Part shown: in pieces, positions 22,131 through 25,188 of the stretch
Position numbering within the stretch: the first letter of the stretch is position 1
Layout: every line of letters starts with the position of its first letter
Assembly: GCA_005888395.1 (NCBI GenBank)
Contig: VAXF01000115.1
Coordinates: 1 to 25,188 of the forward strand
Origin: Actinomycetota bacterium
GTDB lineage: Bacteria; Actinomycetota; Acidimicrobiia; Acidimicrobiales; AC-25
DNA: 25,188 nt
Direction: 5' to 3'
Notes under the pieces: model-generated
What the model was told of the DNA's origin: nothing
Database searches by the model: none
The model's input: only the letters and a program-made list of their open reading frames with translations
Program-made: the position numbers and the translations under genes

Positions 22131-22827
22131 TCGCGTCACCGCCGGCTACGGCAAGGTGGAGGTGCTCCACGAGCTGTCGGTGGCCGTGCCGGCGGGTTCG
22201 GTGGTGGCGCTGCTCGGCTCCAACGGCGCCGGGAAGACGACGACCCTGCGGGCGATCGCAGGGTTGCTCCCGCTCTGGCGCGGCCGCATCCGCCTCGAGG
22301 GCGAGCGGCTCGACGGGCGCTCGGCGTTCGAGGTGGCGTCGCGCGGTGTGGTGATGATCCCCGAGGGGCGAGGGATCTTTCCGGGGCTCAGCGTCCGCGA
22401 CAACCTCGCCGTCAGCGCCCACGCCTCGCACCGCCAACGGTCCGAGCGTGAGGAGCGCCTCGAGCGCTGCCTCGAGACCTTCCCCCGGCTCGGCGAGCGG
22501 ATCGACCAGCGGGCCGGAACGCTCTCGGGTGGCGAGCAGCAGATGCTGGCGCTGTCGCGAGCGCTGCTCACCGACCCCAAGGTCCTGCTGCTCGACGAGA
22601 TCTCGATGGGCCTCGCGCCCACGATCGTCGAGCAGCTCTTCGAGCACGTCGACGGACTGCGGCGGCTCGGCGTCACCATCGTGCTCGTCGAGCAGTACCT
22701 CACCTACGCGCTGCGGCTGGCCGACATCTGCTACCTGCTCGCCAAGGGCCGGGTCACCTTCGCCGGCGAGCCCGACGAGCTCGTCGACAGCGAGGTCCTC
22801 ACCAGCTCCTACCTCGGCGTCGGGTAA
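22108..22827 (+). CDS. LivF-type ABC transporter ATP-binding protein (second)
   Basis: A 239-residue ATPase. Walker A GSNGAGKT is at 37-44 (Ser replaces the common Pro). MIPEGRGIFPGLSV at 83-96 is the LivF hallmark, the signature LSGGEQQML is at 139-147, and Walker B is VLLLDEISMGLAP at 159-171. GTG 22108 is supported by gaggagggg at 22096-22104. It ends the forward transport operon; a hairpin follows 37 bp later. With the second LivG it forms the ATPase pair for the second LivHM fusion, though exchange with the first set is possible. Confidence 0.88.
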   Translation: MPALLELDRVTAGYGKVEVLHELSVAVPAGSVVALLGSNGAGKTTTLRAIAGLLPLWRGRIRLEGERLDGRSAFEVASRGVVMIPEGRGIFPGLSVRDNLAVSAHASHRQRSEREERLERCLETFPRLGERIDQRAGTLSGGEQQMLALSRALLTDPKVLLLDEISMGLAPTIVEQLFEHVDGLRRLGVTIVLVEQYLTYALRLADICYLLAKGRVTFAGEPDELVDSEVLTSSYLGVG

Positions 22828-22863
22828 TCACGCGCGCGGTCAGGGCCGGCATGAGTAGGTGAC

Positions 22864-22910
22864 GGTGACCTCGGGGGTCGCAACTGCGACCGTGCCGTAG
22901 AGCGGTCACC
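22864..22910. terminator. Nested hairpin between convergent livF and osmC-like genes
   Basis: Outer arms GGTGACC (22864-22870) and GGTCACC (22904-22910) enclose an inner stem GGTCGC-aact-GCGACC (22876-22891). It lies in the 78-bp gap between the stops of two convergent genes and overlaps the osmC-like stop. No T-tract follows, so a factor-independent terminator is not proven. Confidence 0.4.
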
Positions 22911-23286
22911 TGGCCGTGAACGCGGCCACCAACGCGGCCGCCTCCTCGTCGCCCACGCCGCCGAGCTCGAGATCCAGATGCACCGAGTTGAAGACGGTGA
23001 GGTCGCTGCGGACTGGCCGCGACCTGTCGATCGTGCCCGAGATGCGCGCCGTTACCTGGCTCAGCCCGGTGCCGCGTTCGCGGGCGATCACCTCGACGAG
23101 CTCGACGCCGCAGGACGCGACCGCCGCCAAGAACAGCTCTCCGGGTGTGATGGCCTCGCCCGGGCACCCGTTCTGCACGGGGCCGTCGACGACCAGGTGC
23201 TGGTCGCGGGCGCTGACCAGCACCCGCCCGAACGCGCTCGTCGATCGGGCCTCGGCCGAGTACTCCCGGACATCGGATGCAGCCAT
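22906..23286 (-). CDS. OsmC/Ohr-family protein
   Basis: A 126-residue protein of OsmC-family length. The motif PGELFLAAVASCGVELVEVIA (partial, 48-67) is the family helix, with E50 and C59 visible; a second cysteine, C41, lies in the preceding NGCPGEAITP loop. OsmC/Ohr proteins reduce organic hydroperoxides through reactive cysteines, but the paired-Cys spacing here does not match Ohr exactly, so peroxidase activity is uncertain. ATG 23286 is chosen because GGGAGG stands 6-7 bases before it; the longer in-frame start at 23394 would overlap the divergent hydrolase start and lacks this signal. Divergent from the hydrolase gene across 106 bp. Confidence 0.78.
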   Translation of the reverse strand: MAASDVREYSAEARSTSAFGRVLVSARDQHLVVDGPVQNGCPGEAITPGELFLAAVASCGVELVEVIARERGTGLSQVTARISGTIDRSRPVRSDLTVFNSVHLDLELGGVGDEEAAALVAAFTAR

Positions 23287-23392
23287 GGCGGGCCTCCCTG
23301 TGCTTGGTCTGTCGCGGCTGGGCACCGATGAGCTCGAGCCGTGGGCGACGTCATAGCTCTTGGGAACGTCGAGAGTGGGGAGGATCGCGCCC

Positions 23393-24088
23393 ATGGCTGT
23401 CTACGTGCTGCTCCACGGCGCCGGCTCCGACTCCTGGTACTGGCACCTGGTGGCGCCCGAGCTTCGGGCACGGGGCCACGACGTGGTGGCGCCCGACCTG
23501 CCGTGCGACGACGACTCGGCCGGGTTCGCCGAGTACGCAGATGCCGTCGTCGACGCGATCGGCGATCGCCGCGACCTCGTGCTCGTGGCTCAGTCGATGG
23601 CCGGGTTCACGGCGCCGCTCGTGTGTGTGCGGGTGCCCGTGAGCCTCTTGGTGCTCGTCGCCGCCATGGTGCCGGTGCCGGGGGAATCGCCGGGGGACTG
23701 GTGGGCCAACACCGGCTGGGAGCAGGCGCGGAACGAGCAGGCCGCGCGCGACGGGCGCTCGATCGACGGGGACTTCGACCCAATGGCCGAGTTCTTTCAC
23801 GACGTCCCGCCCGAGTTGGCGGCCGAGGTGATGGCGAGAGGTCAGCGGGCACAGTCGGATACCCCGTTCGAGAAGCCGTGGCCGCTCGAGGCGTGGCCGG
23901 ATGTGCCGACGCGCTTCCTGCTGTGTCGGGACGACCGCTTCTTCCCGGCGGCGTTCATGCGCCGGGTGGTGCGCGAGCGCCTCGGGATCACCCCCGACGA
24001 GATGGACGGTGGCCACCTCCCCGCCCTCGCGCGCCCCACGGAGCTCGCCGAGCGATTGGAGACGTACCGAACCGGGTTGGTGAGGTAG
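23393..24088 (+). CDS. Alpha/beta-fold hydrolase (EstC / MES-like)
   Basis: A 231-residue alpha/beta hydrolase. The oxyanion-region LLHGAGSDSWYW is at 6-17. The nucleophile elbow VAQSMAG is at 65-71, with S68 and Ala in place of the first Gly of G-x-S-x-G. A likely acid is D180 or D181 in LLCRDDRFFP, and H208 lies in DGGHLPAL. Overall it resembles the compact esterase group that includes plant methyl esterases and hydroxynitrile lyases. The substrate is unknown. ATG 23393 has ggggagg about 9 bases upstream (23377-23383). It is divergent from the OsmC-like gene and convergent with the HNH gene, with 50 bp between stops, in which I see only a weak GAAGCC/GGCTTC inverted pair. Confidence 0.8.
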   Translation: MAVYVLLHGAGSDSWYWHLVAPELRARGHDVVAPDLPCDDDSAGFAEYADAVVDAIGDRRDLVLVAQSMAGFTAPLVCVRVPVSLLVLVAAMVPVPGESPGDWWANTGWEQARNEQAARDGRSIDGDFDPMAEFFHDVPPELAAEVMARGQRAQSDTPFEKPWPLEAWPDVPTRFLLCRDDRFFPAAFMRRVVRERLGITPDEMDGGHLPALARPTELAERLETYRTGLVR

Positions 24089-24138
24089 GAAGCCCTCGTC
24101 CGCGTCGGCTTCGCGCTCCTCGTCGTCCTCGCCCAGCC

Positions 24139-25188
24139 TCAATTGAGCGCGGGCGGCGCGCGCTCGGTTCGCTCGGGCTCCGACCACGTCCAGGCGCCGG
24201 GCCGCCCACCAAGACGCCAGCCGAAGACGGTCTTGAGGGCGTGGTGGAAGCTGCAGAGCCGGGCGAGGTTCTCGAAGGTGGTGAGCCCGCCCGCTAACCG
24301 CGGCTCGATGTGGTCGATCTCGAGGAACCGGCTCACCTCACAGCCCGGCACGCAGCACACCGGGTCGCGGGCTTCGATGGCGGTGCGCAGCTTGGCCGGG
24401 ATGTAGCGGGACTGATGCGCCACGGCGCGCACGTCGGCCCCGTCGGTGACGATCACCTTGAGGTAGGCGTCCTCGGCCAGGGCCCGGGCCGTGGCCACCG
24501 GCACCGGGCCCACGCCCGCGATCTCACAGACCTCGGCGCCCTCGGTATGGCCCCGGACCATCGCGGCGTGGTCGACCCGCAGGTTGAGGGTGGCCTTGGT
24601 CGGGCCGGCCGTCCCCGTCACCAGCTCCAGCAGCGCGTCCGCCGCATAAGCCGCATAGGGCTCGCGCCGCCCGGCCTTGCGGGCCTCGCGGAACACGACG
24701 TTCTGGCGGGCCTCCACCAGCGCGAGCAACTTCGCCCCGTCGTCGGGCGCGTAGCGGGCCCGCAAGCACACCGCGCCTTCCTCGTCGCACCAGGACTGCA
24801 GGTAGCGCCGGCGCCGGATGCGCTCCTGCCACTCGACCTCGTCGGTCGCGGCCGCGGCCACCACCCGCCGGCACTCGTCCTTGAGCGCGCGCAACGGCTC
24901 GCGTTCGGCGAAGGCCAGCAGCTTGGACTCCGAGGACGGCCGCGCTGCGGCCGCCGAGACGACCTCCCGGGCCTGGGCCTCCGACAGCCGGCCGGCCACG
25001 AAGGCCTCGCGGGTGGCCGGCAGCTCATCGAGCCGCTTGGCCGTCTCGATCGCGCCCGCCGCGCTGCCGACCGAGGACCCGGTCTTGGCCGCCACCCAGC
25101 TCGCGGCCGAGCGGTGTCCCTCGAGGCGCCACTGGTTGGTCTCCTCCACCCGGCGGGCCGCCAGCGCCCGCCCGGCGGCGCCCAGCCG
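24139..25188 (-). CDS. DUF222 and HNH endonuclease domain protein, 5' end outside window
   Basis: The frame is open to the right edge; 349 residues are visible. The N-terminal two thirds show DUF222 features: ALAARRVEETNQW, GHRSAASWVA, AKRLDELPATREAF, GRLSEAQAREVV. The C-terminus carries an HNH nuclease domain: CCVPGCEVSRFLEIDHIEPR, then GGLTTFENLARLC-x2-HH, with the usual Cys, Asp-His, Asn and His residues all present. Such proteins are abundant and multi-copy in actinobacteria, often linked to mobile introns or repeats, with unknown biological role. A start at GTG 25149 is possible, but homology-like sequence (AAGRALAARRV) continues upstream, so the true start lies beyond the window. Confidence 0.85.
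   Translation of the reverse strand, partial: RLGAAGRALAARRVEETNQWRLEGHRSAASWVAAKTGSSVGSAAGAIETAKRLDELPATREAFVAGRLSEAQAREVVSAAAARPSSESKLLAFAEREPLRALKDECRRVVAAAATDEVEWQERIRRRRYLQSWCDEEGAVCLRARYAPDDGAKLLALVEARQNVVFREARKAGRREPYAAYAADALLELVTGTAGPTKATLNLRVDHAAMVRGHTEGAEVCEIAGVGPVPVATARALAEDAYLKVIVTDGADVRAVAHQSRYIPAKLRTAIEARDPVCCVPGCEVSRFLEIDHIEPRLAGGLTTFENLARLCSFHHALKTVFGWRLGGRPGAWTWSEPERTERAPPALN

Noticed and set aside
24090..24113. GAAGCC/GGCTTC inverted pair as a terminator between hydrolase and HNH genes
   Set aside because: The 6-bp stem has a 12-base loop and no T-tract; too weak to call.

Overview
The window is dense, very GC-rich coding DNA with mixed ATG/GTG starts and many 4-bp ATGA/GTGA gene overlaps. 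Its content (an Hsd4A-like steroid/acyl-CoA short-chain dehydrogenase, MaoC hydratase, family III CoA-transferases, Liv-type ABC systems with fused LivH-LivM permeases, a DUF222-HNH protein and an AbiEi/DUF559 protein) suggests a high-GC actinobacterium, perhaps an uncultured Acidimicrobiia-like lineage. That placement is inference from gene content, not from a marker gene. No stretch longer than about 130 bases lacks a gene or repeat. I saw no rRNA, tRNA, CRISPR array or transposase.

Region 1 (1-4660): the 3' end of a pyridine nucleotide-disulfide oxidoreductase gene and a DUF4254 gene run forward. They converge on a reverse operon queD-queC-GT9-chimera-propeller-like gene. A 995-bp direct tandem duplication lies inside this operon. 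It leaves one intact GT9 gene, one intact downstream gene, and between them a new in-frame chimera of the two.

Region 2 (4698-8062): a reverse Hsd4A-like dehydrogenase diverges from a forward MaoC-SDR pair, a beta-oxidation-like set. After it comes an AbiEi-like/DUF559 nuclease-like gene on the reverse strand. This gene is bracketed by two copies of one palindromic repeat, and one copy forms a perfect 22-bp inverted repeat inside the 3' end of the gene.

Region 3 (8087-13976, reverse): a tightly packed operon of a LivHM fusion permease, a two-domain family III CoA-transferase now split at an ATGA frame break, and a phenylacetate-CoA-ligase-like enzyme. The layout suggests uptake of an acid followed by CoA activation or transfer.

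Region 4 (14018-22827, forward): a membrane-anchored substrate-binding protein, LivG, LivF, a secreted and C-terminally anchored protein, a small membrane protein with a His-Cys-Cys-Cys tail, then a second LivHM fusion (frameshifted near its end), LivG and LivF. The small membrane protein's tail closely resembles the extra C-terminal tail of the first LivHM fusion. This points to a shared metal-binding-like accessory module in the transport locus and is the most novel-looking signal here.

Region 5 (22864-25188): a hairpin between convergent genes, an OsmC-family protein, an alpha/beta hydrolase, and a DUF222-HNH protein that runs off the right edge.
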